Positions 9,897 to 18,512 of a stretch of 64,000 nt of DNA are shown piece by piece (within the stretch, counting starts at the first letter, position 1; every line of letters begins with the position of its first letter). A program made the translations under genes and the position numbers. The stretch comes from Flavobacteriales bacterium. Lineage in GTDB: Bacteria; Bacteroidota; Bacteroidia; Flavobacteriales; Flavobacteriaceae. Where the stretch lies: assembly GCA_017303755.1 (NCBI GenBank), contig JAFLBS010000003.1:343808-407807 (forward strand). The letters are read 5' to 3'. Below the pieces are notes generated by a model. That model was not told the DNA's origin. It saw only the letters and a program-made list of their open reading frames with translations, and ran no database searches.

Positions 9897-9978
9897 AGCC
9901 CTGATTGCGAGGAAAGCTTGTGAGGCACGAACAACTTGGAGGAAAAGCAGGAACATGGATTGCAAGAAAGCCCAAGCC
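9897..9978 (+). ncRNA. Divergent copy of the AGCCCtGATTG structured intergenic element
   Basis: The stretch starts AGCCCTGATTGcgAGGAAAGC and ends with AGCAGGAA, ATGGATTGCA and AAGCCC. These words match copies at 16353-16496 and (minus strand) 20214-20323. It lies between the macroglobulin stop and a terminator hairpin. Whether it is an RNA, a mobile repeat or both is unknown, and this is the weakest of the five copies. Confidence 0.4.
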
Positions 9979-9994
9979 ATTTGCTCATAAAAAA

Positions 9995-10020
9995 AACCGA
10001 CTTAAATTAATAAGTCGGTT
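9995..10020. terminator. Bidirectional rho-independent terminator
   Basis: A perfect 10-bp stem AACCGACTTA / TAAGTCGGTT with a 6-nt loop is flanked by an A-run on the left and a T-run on the right. It can therefore end transcripts of both the macroglobulin gene (plus) and the S46 peptidase gene (minus). Confidence 0.9.
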
Positions 10021-10033
10021 TTTTTTATTTATA

Positions 10034-10060
10034 CCTAACAGGTTTTAAAAACCCGTTAGG
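10034..10060. repeat. CCTnACAGGTTTT hairpin repeat, copy 1
   Basis: Stem CCTAACaGGTTTT / AAAACCcGTTAGG with one mismatch and almost no loop, just after the S46 peptidase stop. A related hairpin lies at 26943-26975. It has no T-run of its own, so termination is better given to the neighbouring hairpin at 9995-10020. Confidence 0.7.
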
Positions 10061-10064
10061 ATAA

Positions 10065-12215
10065 TTATTTCACTAAAGTCATTTCGTCTACGATGTGTTT
10101 TGCACCCGAATAATTTTCGATTACCCAAAGTACATAACGAATGTCTACGTTGATGGTTCTTTGTAAGTTTTTGTCAAAGATTACGTCACCCGCCATCGCT
10201 TCGATGTTCCCGTCGAAAGCCAAACCAATCAATTCACCTTTTCCGTTCAATACTGGTGAACCTGAGTTTCCACCTGTAATATCATTATCCGTTAAGAAAT
10301 TCACGTGTAATGAACCGTCTTTATCAGCGTAACGACCAAACTCTTTATTTTTTTGCATGTCTAAAATACGAGTCGGTAAGTCAAATTCTTGATCTCCTTT
10401 TTTGTATTTTTTAACCTGACCAGCTAAAGTGGTGTAGTTGTTAATGGTAGCATCATTTCTTTTATCTGCAGGAAGCGAACGAACTTTGCCGTAAGTCAAA
10501 CGCAACGTTGAGTTAGCATCTGGATATTTAATTGCACCTATTTTTGATTCTCTTAAACCTTCTACTAATAAACGGAATGAAGCTGCATAATCGTTTTGAG
10601 CTTTTGTGATTTCATCTGAACGAGTTCCAAAGTGAGTTGTCAAATCGTTAGACAAAGCATACAAAGGATCATTTGTTAATAAAGCCTCATTAGGTAATTG
10701 TAAAAATGCATTAATACGATCTAATGAAGTAAAAATACTCAAGTCGAAAGCTGCGTTAACGTATTTGGTGAAATCGTTGTTGTTTTCGTCACCAATTTTT
10801 TTCACCATTGGAGCAATTGCATACCCTGTAGATTTTGTGGCGTACACATTCAATTGAGCGGCCAACAAATCTTTTTCAGCTGGAATGTGTAATTCTTTAT
10901 ACATTTCCTGAGCCATTTCAGTTATAGCTGGAGCCATTTGAGCACGTTTAGTTGCATCTGCTTTTACATATAAATCCAATTGTCTTCCTAAGCTTCTTGA
11001 AATAGTACCGAAACTAGTAGTTCTGAATAATTGTTGTAAGTAATTATCGTGACGTGATTTTTCATTGGTTAAAGCATAAAACTTATTGATGTTTGAAATC
11101 ACATTACCGTATTTCGCTTTATTCGCCTTTTTGTTGGCCCATTTGTCAAATTTAGCTTCTTGAGCTGCTTTTGATTTGGCTGTTCCAAATTTAGTCAGCG
11201 CGTCAATCATTCCTTGACGGTTTTTCCAGTAGTTAGCCGTTGAAGCGTATTTTGAAGCGTATACTAAATTTAAAGCATCACTTTGATTCATGTATTTCTT
11301 CATTTGATCCATACCAGTTTTTGCACCTTCAACCCAAGCAGGATAAGCGAATTTTACGTTTTGCTCAATTCCACCTGCAGGCATCCAACGGTTGGTTCTT
11401 CCTGGATAACCTAAAATCATAGCAAAGTCATTTTCTTTTACTCCACCTAAATTTACAGGTAAATAATGTTTTGGTTTTAACGGAACGTTATTTTCAGAGT
11501 AATCTGCTGGATTTCCGCTAGCATCAGCATAAATTCTAAACATAGAGAAATCGGCTGTATGACGTGGCCATTCCCAGTTGTCAGTATCACCACCAAATTT
11601 ACCTAAACTTTCTGGCGGAGTTCCTACTAGACGAACGTCTTTATAATCTTGATACACAAAATAGTAGTATTCATTTCCTTGAAAGAAAGGACGAACAGAA
11701 ACGGTGTATTTTCCACCTTCATTGTTTTCTTTTTCGATTGCAGCGATTTCAGCGTTGATTGCTTTTTCTCTGTCTGCTTCTGACATTGATGGATTTACTT
11801 TTGATAAAATACGTTTAGTACAATCGTCCATACGAACGAAGAAACGCACAAATAAACTCGATGGTTTTAATTCGCCTTTTTTGTTGGCTGCCCAATAACC
11901 ATCTTTCAAATAGTTTTTATCAGCAGTAGATAATTCGGCAATGGCATCATAACCACAGTGGTGGTTTGTCAACACTAAACCGTCTTTTGAAATTACCTCA
12001 GCAGTACATCCTCCATTAAATTGTACAATAGCATCTTTCAAACTGTGATTGTTGATGCTGTAGATTTCTTCTGCTGTTAGTTGCAATCCCATTTTTTGCA
12101 TATCGCGGTGATTCAAACGCTCGATGAACATTAAAAACCACATTCCTTCATCGGCTTTAACACTTGTAGGAACAAGCATAATCCCAACGATTAAGGATAA
12201 AATAATTTTTTTCAT
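10065..12215 (-). CDS. S46 family dipeptidyl-peptidase, DPP7-like
   Basis: The 716-residue exported serine peptidase has a signal peptide (about residues 1-21), catalytic H86 in TNHHCGYD and catalytic S651 in GGNSGSP. In S46 enzymes the residue 18 after the serine sets P1 preference: Arg in DPP11 (acidic P1), Gly in DPP7 (hydrophobic P1). Here it is G669 (AFDGN), so DPP7-type specificity is inferred. The enzyme removes dipeptides from peptide N-termini in the periplasm and feeds amino acid catabolism. It is transcribed alone, with a bidirectional terminator beyond its stop. Confidence 0.92.
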   Translation of the reverse strand: MKKIILSLIVGIMLVPTSVKADEGMWFLMFIERLNHRDMQKMGLQLTAEEIYSINNHSLKDAIVQFNGGCTAEVISKDGLVLTNHHCGYDAIAELSTADKNYLKDGYWAANKKGELKPSSLFVRFFVRMDDCTKRILSKVNPSMSEADREKAINAEIAAIEKENNEGGKYTVSVRPFFQGNEYYYFVYQDYKDVRLVGTPPESLGKFGGDTDNWEWPRHTADFSMFRIYADASGNPADYSENNVPLKPKHYLPVNLGGVKENDFAMILGYPGRTNRWMPAGGIEQNVKFAYPAWVEGAKTGMDQMKKYMNQSDALNLVYASKYASTANYWKNRQGMIDALTKFGTAKSKAAQEAKFDKWANKKANKAKYGNVISNINKFYALTNEKSRHDNYLQQLFRTTSFGTISRSLGRQLDLYVKADATKRAQMAPAITEMAQEMYKELHIPAEKDLLAAQLNVYATKSTGYAIAPMVKKIGDENNNDFTKYVNAAFDLSIFTSLDRINAFLQLPNEALLTNDPLYALSNDLTTHFGTRSDEITKAQNDYAASFRLLVEGLRESKIGAIKYPDANSTLRLTYGKVRSLPADKRNDATINNYTTLAGQVKKYKKGDQEFDLPTRILDMQKNKEFGRYADKDGSLHVNFLTDNDITGGNSGSPVLNGKGELIGLAFDGNIEAMAGDVIFDKNLQRTINVDIRYVLWVIENYSGAKHIVDEMTLVK

Positions 12216-12415
12216 TTTAGTAAAATATAAAGTTAATTGTTGTTAGCTAATAGTCTATCGAATTCGTAATTTGTTACAAGCATTCATAGAATATTCCCTA
12301 AAAAGGTGGTGCGAAGGTATTGTTTTTTTGAATATTTATTAAAAATAGCCATTAAAAACTGTAAACAGAAATCTAATTTTAACTTAATTTTTAGAATTCA
12401 ATTAACAAAATAAAA

Positions 12416-12447
12416 AAACAGTTGAAAGAATTACCCTTCAACTGTTT
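12416..12447 (-). terminator. Terminator of the M43 protease gene
   Basis: An 11-bp perfect stem AAACAGTTGAA / TTCAACTGTTT with a 10-nt loop lies just past the protease stop codon. On the minus strand it is followed by a run of seven Ts. Position and shape fit a rho-independent terminator. Confidence 0.88.
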
Positions 12448-12468
12448 CTTTTTTTTATGGAGCAGAGG

Positions 12469-13758
12469 TTACTCTACTAAAATCTTTTTAGTTATTGTAG
12501 CGCCATTACTTTGAATAGTTACATAATACAAACCACTTAATGTTGTATCAATTTGAATGTTTTGAACTAAATCTGTAGTTTGATTGAAATCAGTGTTGTA
12601 AATTTCTCTTCCCAAAGCATCAATAATAATAACTGAATAACTGTCTGTAGCTTCTTTTAATTGAATTGCAAAAGTACCTTTATTAGGATTAGGCGCAATT
12701 GAGAAATTAGATGTTACAAAGTCATTATTTGCTAAAACATCTGTTTGTAATTGTGATGCAATGGTGTTATACCAAGCGGTCATTCTTGTAGCTTGTCCTG
12801 CTGTAAACATGTACATACAAGCATCTTGCACATAATCCATATAGTTCATGGTTAACTGAGTTGCTCCACAGTTGGTAAAAACAGTACCTGGCGCATCACA
12901 GTCAAAATAAGGAGTATCAGCTGGTGGAGTATCACAAACTCTATCACCCGAAGTAGCACAATTACTGCCATCACAAGCATCAAAAGTATGATCTAAATTA
13001 AAAAAATGTCCTAATTCATGAGTTAATGTTCTGCCTAAATTATAAGGCGCGCTTGGCACATAACCTGAACAAGTTGCAGGACTACCTGTCATGGTAGCAC
13101 CAAAAGCATTGTTATCAATTACTACAGTCATTCCAGCAGATGGAGAACCTCCAAGTGGAGAATAACCCAAAATGCCATTAGCAATATTTCGTACTACTAA
13201 ATTACAATAACCCGCCCAAGTAGAATCTGAGTCAGCATTTGATAAAAAGTCTGTACCAAAAGTTACAGCAGGTTGTCCGTTGATAGGGAAACCAAGACCA
13301 GAACCTGTAGGGTGACTTTGCGTAGCTATTTCAAATGACACATCCATGTCACCAATATTAACACCTGGATAAAATTCACTTGCTGCTTGCCATAACGTTA
13401 TGTCAGAGTTGGTTGCATTATAGTCAGCGTTTAATATATTCACTTGTCTTTGTGCCAAAAGTTTTAAACAATCACGTAAAGAAGCATTACCTGATGTTGC
13501 TGTTACTGATGGAAAATGTACAGCAACTGGAATTCGGATTGTTACATTAGGAGCATTAACACCTTGTGCATTTCTTGAGTGCTGTAACAACTCTAATCGT
13601 TGTAATTCAGACTCAAACTGTTGTTGCAAGTCAAGGTATTGTTGTCTTAACTCAGGGTTTGCCAACATATTTTGCATGTATTCTTTTGTACCACAAGTAC
13701 GTTGTTGAGCAAAACCCAACTGCACTACAAAAAGTGCCAATAGTAATTTAATTTTCAT
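12469..13758 (-). CDS. T9SS-secreted M43 (pappalysin-like) zinc metalloprotease
   Basis: The 429-residue protein has a signal peptide (MKIKLLLALFVVQLGFAQ) and the zinc motif H247-E-L-G-H251-FFNLD-H257. A Met-turn lies in TMNYMDYVQDACMYMFT, and a type A T9SS sorting domain covers about the last 75 residues (FSIAPNPNKGTF to KKILVE). M43 metzincins cleave extracellular proteins. Residue 254, usually glycine in HExxHxxGxxH, is asparagine here. The cysteines around the active site fit the disulfide pattern of the family. The gene is monocistronic, with its own terminator. Confidence 0.92.
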   Translation of the reverse strand: MKIKLLLALFVVQLGFAQQRTCGTKEYMQNMLANPELRQQYLDLQQQFESELQRLELLQHSRNAQGVNAPNVTIRIPVAVHFPSVTATSGNASLRDCLKLLAQRQVNILNADYNATNSDITLWQAASEFYPGVNIGDMDVSFEIATQSHPTGSGLGFPINGQPAVTFGTDFLSNADSDSTWAGYCNLVVRNIANGILGYSPLGGSPSAGMTVVIDNNAFGATMTGSPATCSGYVPSAPYNLGRTLTHELGHFFNLDHTFDACDGSNCATSGDRVCDTPPADTPYFDCDAPGTVFTNCGATQLTMNYMDYVQDACMYMFTAGQATRMTAWYNTIASQLQTDVLANNDFVTSNFSIAPNPNKGTFAIQLKEATDSYSVIIIDALGREIYNTDFNQTTDLVQNIQIDTTLSGLYYVTIQSNGATITKKILVE

Positions 13759-13828
13759 AAAAAAGTAGTTTATTTTTTTTGCAATTTTACAACTTATTCT
13801 TAATTATCAAAAAATAAGTCGCACATTT

Positions 13829-14830
13829 TTAATTATTTAACATTTGCCAAAGTTGATCTTTTAATTCTTGCAAGCCTTGTTGTGCTACTGAAGAAATAAA
13901 TAAATACGGAACACCTTTTAGTTCTTTGTTCAACAAATGCTTCATTTCGGCTTTAAGTTCATCGTCGAGCATATCACATTTAGAAATGACCAGCAACTTA
14001 TCTTTATCTAGCATTTCCGGATTGTATCGACGCAATTCATCCAATAGAATTTCATATTCTTTTTTGATATCATCGGCATCCGCTGGAACTAAAAACAATA
14101 AAGTTGAATTGCGTTCAATGTGGCGTAAAAAATAATGACCTAATCCTTTTCCTTCAGCAGCACCTTCTATAATTCCGGGAATATCGGCCATTACAAACGA
14201 CTGAAAATCGCGGTAAGCTACAATTCCTAAATTGGGTTTTAAAGTCGTAAACGGATAATCGGCAATTTTGGGTTTGGCTGAAGTCAACACCGAAAGTAAG
14301 GTTGATTTTCCTGCATTCGGAAAACCTACTAAACCAACATCGGCTAGTACTTTTAATTCCAAAATCACATCGTGTTCCTCAACTGGCATTCCGGGTTGAG
14401 CATAACGAGGCGTTTGGTTGGTTGAACTTCTAAAGTGCCAGTTTCCTAAACCTCCTTTTCCTCCTTTTGCTAGTATTTTCTCTTCATCGTGTTCTGTAAT
14501 TTCAAAAAGAATTTCACCTGTTTCCATGTCTTTCACAACCGTTCCCAAAGGCACTTCCAGGTATTTATCTTCACCATCATGACCTGTGCTTCTGCTGCTA
14601 CCGCCATCGCCACCGTGACCTGCTTTTACGTGTTTGGTAAATTTAAGATGAAAAAGTGTCCACAGATTTTTATTTCCTTTCAGAATCACGTGACCACCGC
14701 GACCACCATCACCACCATCTGGACCGCCTTTTTCAATGAATTTTTCACGGTGCAAATGCGACGATCCTTTTCCTCCTTTTCCGGAAGAAACATATATTTT
14801 TACGTAGTCTACGAAATTACCCTCTGTCAT
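13829..14830 (-). CDS. obgE: Obg family GTPase ObgE
   Basis: The 333-residue protein has the glycine-rich Obg fold (residues 1-160, repeated GGxGG turns). The G domain follows, with P-loop GFPNAGKST (169-177), DIPGIIEGA and a recognisable SKCD G4 motif. ObgE binds the large ribosomal subunit and couples ribosome assembly and growth to GTP levels. The start [14 protein letters not shown] is typical of flavobacterial ObgE. The C-terminal extension of E. coli ObgE is absent, as is usual here. Confidence 0.97.
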   Translation of the reverse strand: MTEGNFVDYVKIYVSSGKGGKGSSHLHREKFIEKGGPDGGDGGRGGHVILKGNKNLWTLFHLKFTKHVKAGHGGDGGSSRSTGHDGEDKYLEVPLGTVVKDMETGEILFEITEHDEEKILAKGGKGGLGNWHFRSSTNQTPRYAQPGMPVEEHDVILELKVLADVGLVGFPNAGKSTLLSVLTSAKPKIADYPFTTLKPNLGIVAYRDFQSFVMADIPGIIEGAAEGKGLGHYFLRHIERNSTLLFLVPADADDIKKEYEILLDELRRYNPEMLDKDKLLVISKCDMLDDELKAEMKHLLNKELKGVPYLFISSVAQQGLQELKDQLWQMLNN

Positions 14831-14832
14831 TT

Positions 14833-14920
14833 TCTTAGTATTACTGCGTCAGTTCACTGGCGCTTGTGTTAGTCGCAGTCGCAGTTTTCAGTTTCTGTGA
14901 CTGATTACTGAGACTGTAAA
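14833..14920. repeat. Low-complexity CAGT/GACTG word tract
   Basis: The spacer upstream of obgE is built from recurring words (GCAGT, CAGTTT, GTCGCAGTCGCAG, GACTG). A short stretch with the same words, including CAGTCGCAG, lies before the glycosyltransferase at 38315-38345. No hairpin or gene is evident in it. Confidence 0.5.
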
Positions 14921-14924
14921 CTTT

Positions 14925-16208
14925 TTATTTATCTTTTAATGTTGTGATTAAAACTTTGTCAATTTTAACTCCATCCATATCCATTACTTCAAATTCAAGT
15001 TTGTTCCAGATGAGTTTTTGACCTGGTTTTGGAATTACACCTAACTCGGTTACGATCAAACCACTAACTGTGGTTACTTCATAATCTCCAGTTAAATCAT
15101 CCATGTCAAAATACGTTAGGAAATCGTGTAGTGAATAATGTCCGTCAACCAACCATGTTCCGTCTTCTCTGGTAATGATTTTGAATTCGTCTTCATAGAA
15201 ATCGGCCGCATCACCTACTAAAGCTTCCAATATGTCATTTAAAGTAATGATTCCTTGAAAAACACCATGTTCATCAGTAACCAAAGCATAATGTACTTTT
15301 GATATTTTAAAATTTTCTAAGGCTTTGTATGCCGAAGTGTGTTCGATAAAATAAACAGGTTCTCGTGTGATTTTCTTCAAATCAAAATCGCCTTCACCTT
15401 TTTCAAAACTTTTAAATAAATCCTTTAACAAAACAATTCCTTCAACATCATCTAAATTGTCTCCACAAACAGGATATACTGAATGTAATTCTTCTAATAC
15501 TTTATCTTTTATTTCCTGAACCGAATCTTCATACGAAAGATACACTATCGAATTTCGGTGTGTCATTAACGAATTTACTTTACGATCACCAATATGAAAA
15601 ACACGTTCCACGATGTCTTGCTCAATTTCCTGAACTTCACCTACTTCGGTTCCTTCTTTGATGATGGCTTTGATTTCTTCTTCGGTTACTTTACCGTCGG
15701 CTGTTGGCTTGATTTGCAATACTTTGAGTAAAAAATCAGTTGAAGTGGTCAACAACCAAATGAAAGGCATGGTAACTTTTGACACCAGTTTCATCGGAAC
15801 AGCCACTGCTTTGGCTATGGCTTCTGGGTAATTCAACCCAATACGTTTCGGTAATAATTCGCCCAAAACCAAGGAGAAAAAAGTAAGCACCACAACTACA
15901 ATTCCAACTCCAATGCTTTGAGCATACGGTTTTAAAACTTCAAAACTTCCCACAAAGGCTTGCACGTCTGTAGTGATTTTATCTCCAGAGTAAATACCCG
16001 TTAAAATTCCGATTAAGGTAATTCCGATTTGAACTGTTGATAAAAATTCGTTAGGTGAATTGGCCAAATCAAGAGCTACTTTTGCATTTTTATTCCCTTT
16101 TTTGGCGGCGGTTTCCAAACGATTTTTTCGAGCTGAAATCAAGGCGATTTCCGACATGGAAAAAACACCATTCAAAATGATTAAAAAAAGAATTATTAAA
16201 ATTTCCAT
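14925..16208 (-). CDS. CNNM/CorC-like transmembrane protein with CBS pair (hemolysin family)
   Basis: The 427-residue protein has an N-terminal DUF21/CNNM membrane domain (hydrophobic segments about 1-20, 55-80, 95-120, 135-155). A CBS-domain pair (about 205-330) and a C-terminal CorC_HlyC domain (about 345-425) follow. Such proteins are linked to magnesium or other cation efflux and are often annotated as hemolysin family proteins without real evidence of haemolysis. GldE of gliding bacteria has the same architecture, but no gldD neighbour is present. It is separated from adk by a structured repeat element. Confidence 0.9.
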   Translation of the reverse strand: MEILIILFLIILNGVFSMSEIALISARKNRLETAAKKGNKNAKVALDLANSPNEFLSTVQIGITLIGILTGIYSGDKITTDVQAFVGSFEVLKPYAQSIGVGIVVVVLTFFSLVLGELLPKRIGLNYPEAIAKAVAVPMKLVSKVTMPFIWLLTTSTDFLLKVLQIKPTADGKVTEEEIKAIIKEGTEVGEVQEIEQDIVERVFHIGDRKVNSLMTHRNSIVYLSYEDSVQEIKDKVLEELHSVYPVCGDNLDDVEGIVLLKDLFKSFEKGEGDFDLKKITREPVYFIEHTSAYKALENFKISKVHYALVTDEHGVFQGIITLNDILEALVGDAADFYEDEFKIITREDGTWLVDGHYSLHDFLTYFDMDDLTGDYEVTTVSGLIVTELGVIPKPGQKLIWNKLEFEVMDMDGVKIDKVLITTLKDK

Positions 16209-16352
16209 AGTTTAAAATTACAAAAAAAGAGCATAAATCCTAGTTCGGAAATAGCTCCTTTTCTGTGTGCAAATATCAGAAAAAAAATTGAATGCTCGAA
16301 ATTTATATTTTCCTGTCTATTACGACATTTTTGTAATGACCACTAAAGCCAT

Positions 16353-16496
16353 TAGCCCAGATTGTAGTGGAAAGCCCGTAAAGTAAAAACAACCAAATTT
16401 TGTTGTTAAAAATAGGCGACCAAAGAAGCCTTTTTTTTAACGTACAAAATGGTTGTTTTTACTGCGGACTTGAAGCGGAAAGCTGGATTAGCTTCT
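16353..16496 (+). ncRNA. Structured intergenic element, AGCCC type, with 14-bp internal stem
   Basis: It opens AGCCCaGATTGtAGtGGAAAgCCC and closes TTGAAGCGGAAAGCtGGAtTAGCTTCT in pieces shared with the minus-strand copy at 20214-20323. Between them is a perfect 14-bp stem (16382-16395 with 16450-16463, AGTAAAAACAACCA and its complement). It ends immediately next to the adk stop codon and runs antisense to both neighbouring genes. It may belong to a flavobacterial structured-RNA family such as Rfam Flavo-1, but that match was not tested. Confidence 0.6.
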
Positions 16497-16497
16497 A

Positions 16498-17070
16498 TTA
16501 CAATTGATCAAAAACCAAAGTCAATCTAGCGGTTACTTCTTCGATGGTTCCGATGCCATCAACAGCGTAAAATTTGCCTTGATCTTGGTAATAGTGCATC
16601 AATGGCGCTGTTTTTTGATTGTATTCGTCGTAACGGTTTCTGATTTTTTCTTCGTCTTGATCGTCAGGTCTTCCTGAAGTTTTACCTCTTTCTAACAGAC
16701 GAGCAACTAAAATATTATCATCGGCTTCTAAAGCTACCGTTGCGGTAATACTTTGTCCTTTTGACTCTAAAAACTGATCTAAAGCGGCAGCTTGTGCTAA
16801 AGTTCTTGGAAAACCATCGAATAAAAATCCGGATGAATGTGGGTTTTTATCGACTTCACTTTGCAACATTTGAATGGTAATTTCATCGGGAACTAAATCG
16901 CCTTTGTCCATATAAGTTTTGGCTAATTTGCCTAAATCGGTGTCATTTTTAATATTGAATCTGAAAATATCACCCGTTGATAAGTGTGTTAAATTGTATT
17001 TTTCTTTTAAAAATTCAGCTTGTGTGCCTTTTCCCGCACCTGGTTTTCCGAAAAGAACGATGTTGATCAT
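16498..17070 (-). CDS. adk: Adenylate kinase
   Basis: The 190-residue kinase interconverts ATP + AMP and 2 ADP in the cytoplasm. Its P-loop is GKPGAGKGTQ (residues 8-17), the AMP-binding block is STGDIFR, and GFPRTLAQA follows. The LID is the short form (RGKTSGRPDD), without the zinc-type insert, typical of Bacteroidetes. The hypoxanthine phosphoribosyltransferase gene lies 61 bp upstream on the same strand, so the two may form a purine operon. Confidence 0.97.
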   Translation of the reverse strand: MINIVLFGKPGAGKGTQAEFLKEKYNLTHLSTGDIFRFNIKNDTDLGKLAKTYMDKGDLVPDEITIQMLQSEVDKNPHSSGFLFDGFPRTLAQAAALDQFLESKGQSITATVALEADDNILVARLLERGKTSGRPDDQDEEKIRNRYDEYNQKTAPLMHYYQDQGKFYAVDGIGTIEEVTARLTLVFDQL

Positions 17071-17131
17071 TTTAATTTTTAGTTTAAAATTGTTTACTAT
17101 TGTTTAAAAGTTTGAAATTTTTAGCCTAAAA

Positions 17132-17662
17132 CTATTGTGCTAGTTGGTATACATCGGCTAAATTTCTTCCTAAACCATCGTAGTCTAAACCGTAACCTAC
17201 AATGAATTTATTTGGAATTCGGATGCCAACATAATCGATTTTGATGTCTTTTTTATAGGCTTCGGGTTTGAAGAATAAAGTAGCAATTTTAAGATGCTTT
17301 ACATTTTTCTCTTTGAAAATGGCTTTTAATTCTTCGATGGTATTTCCAGTATCGACAATATCTTCAACGATGACAACGGTTTTGCCTTCTAAATTTTCGT
17401 TGATTCCAATGAGTTGTTTCACATCATTGGTCGTTTGTGTTCCTTCGTACGATGCCATTTTCATGAAACTCACTTCACACATTCCGCGGTAATGCTTCAT
17501 CAAATCAGCCATTACCATAAACGAACCATTTAAAATTCCGACAAAAACCGGAACTTCATCAAAGAAATCATCATCCATTTGTTTGGCCATATTGGCGATT
17601 GCGAAATCAATTTCTTCAGAAGAAATAAAGGGTTCAAAAGTTTTATCGTGAAGGTGTATCAT
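17132..17662 (-). CDS. hpt: Hypoxanthine phosphoribosyltransferase
   Basis: The protein is 176 residues from the ATG at 17662 (MIHLHDKTFEPF). A longer open frame to 17815 encodes an unusual Lys/Tyr-rich leader and is probably the promoter region. The PRPP-binding motif VVIVEDIVDTGNT is complete, and IRIPNKFIVGYGLDYDGLGRN carries the purine contact residues. The enzyme salvages hypoxanthine and guanine to nucleotides. A possible -7 box (TAAATTTG on the minus strand, 17693-17700) lies inside the over-long frame, which supports the later start. Confidence 0.95.
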   Translation of the reverse strand: MIHLHDKTFEPFISSEEIDFAIANMAKQMDDDFFDEVPVFVGILNGSFMVMADLMKHYRGMCEVSFMKMASYEGTQTTNDVKQLIGINENLEGKTVVIVEDIVDTGNTIEELKAIFKEKNVKHLKIATLFFKPEAYKKDIKIDYVGIRIPNKFIVGYGLDYDGLGRNLADVYQLAQ

Positions 17663-17925
17663 TGTGTTTTTTTGTTTTAAAAAATAAAGGAGCAAATTTA
17701 CGAAGTAATAACTATTTAATAACAAGTATTTTGACTTTTTTGCTAATTTGATATAGGGAAGTTGTTTACACTTTTTCAATTGGCTGCAAAATTGTATTTT
17801 TATCCCATATTTCATCTTTTTTTAATTCCGTAACGCTGCTATGCAATGAAAAAAAGCTAAAATCTAGAACAAAAATTCTAACTTTTCGCTTCAATCAAAA
17901 AAGTTTAAACAACTTCATTTACCAA

Positions 17926-18459
17926 ATGAATGCAGAATTTTACAATCAAATAGCCCAAAGCACAGCACATCGAAAAAGCAGAGATGACAATAAAGATTTC
18001 ATTTTTGCTCATCCGTCGTACTTAAAAGAGTTGACTGAAATTGCTTTTAACACCAAAGACAAAAACCACCATAAAGCCTGTTGGATATTAGAATTAGTGT
18101 GCGAAGAACAATTGGACCTTTTTATTCCTTTTATTGATGGTTATTGTAATTCATTGGCGCAGCAACACTCCGATTCAGCCATTCGTTCGATTTCAAAAAT
18201 TGGTCTGTTTTTGGTGAAAAATAAAAAAATCCAACTCACCGAATCGCAAGAAGAAAAACTCATCGAATCGGGTTTGGATTGGCTCATTCAAACCGACAAA
18301 GCTGCTAATGCGGCCTATACCATGCGGTTTTTGTATCTCTTAGGAAAAAAACATTCGTGGGTAAATGATGAATTAAGAGAATTACTATCACGCAATTTCA
18401 GCGATCAAACACCAGGTTATCGTTTTGCTGTGAAAGACATTTTGAAACGGTTGAAATAA
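17926..18459 (+). CDS. Helical (HEAT/armadillo-like) protein of unknown function
   Basis: This 177-residue, mostly helical soluble protein has no signal peptide. Short antiparallel helix pairs (HHKACWILELVCEEQLDLFIPFI, SDSAIRSISKIGLFLV, AANAAYTMRFLYLLGKK) suggest HEAT-like repeats. Although it sits by purine genes, it lacks the GSSxMPxKxNP signature of adenylosuccinate lyase and is far too short, so that name would be wrong. It shares a direction with purK, which has its own promoter overlapping the end of this gene. Confidence 0.75.
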   Translation: MNAEFYNQIAQSTAHRKSRDDNKDFIFAHPSYLKELTEIAFNTKDKNHHKACWILELVCEEQLDLFIPFIDGYCNSLAQQHSDSAIRSISKIGLFLVKNKKIQLTESQEEKLIESGLDWLIQTDKAANAAYTMRFLYLLGKKHSWVNDELRELLSRNFSDQTPGYRFAVKDILKRLK

Positions 18460-18480
18460 GTTGCTAAATGTTTATCTTTG
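18451..18480 (+). promoter_or_regulatory. Promoter of purK-purE (TTG-N19-TATCTTTG)
   Basis: TTG at 18451-18453 and TATCTTTG at 18473-18480, spaced by 19 bp, match the Bacteroidetes consensus TTG / TAnnTTTG. The -33 box lies inside the last codons of the upstream gene. Transcription would begin near 18487, which excludes the upstream purK start at 18468 and supports the ATG at 18513. Confidence 0.8.
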
Positions 18481-18512
18481 TGCCACAACAACGACAACTA
18501 CAATTACAACGA

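Noticed and set aside
10034-10060. Hairpin after the S46 peptidase as its own terminator
   Set aside because: No T-run on either strand; the next hairpin (9995-10020) has T-runs on both strands.
17663-17815. Longer N-terminus for hpt
   Set aside because: Unusual Lys/Tyr-rich composition and a possible -7 box within it; the family start is at 17662.
17926-18459. 177-residue protein as adenylosuccinate lyase because of its purine neighbours
   Set aside because: It lacks the GSSxMPxKxNP signature and is far too short; it appears HEAT-like.
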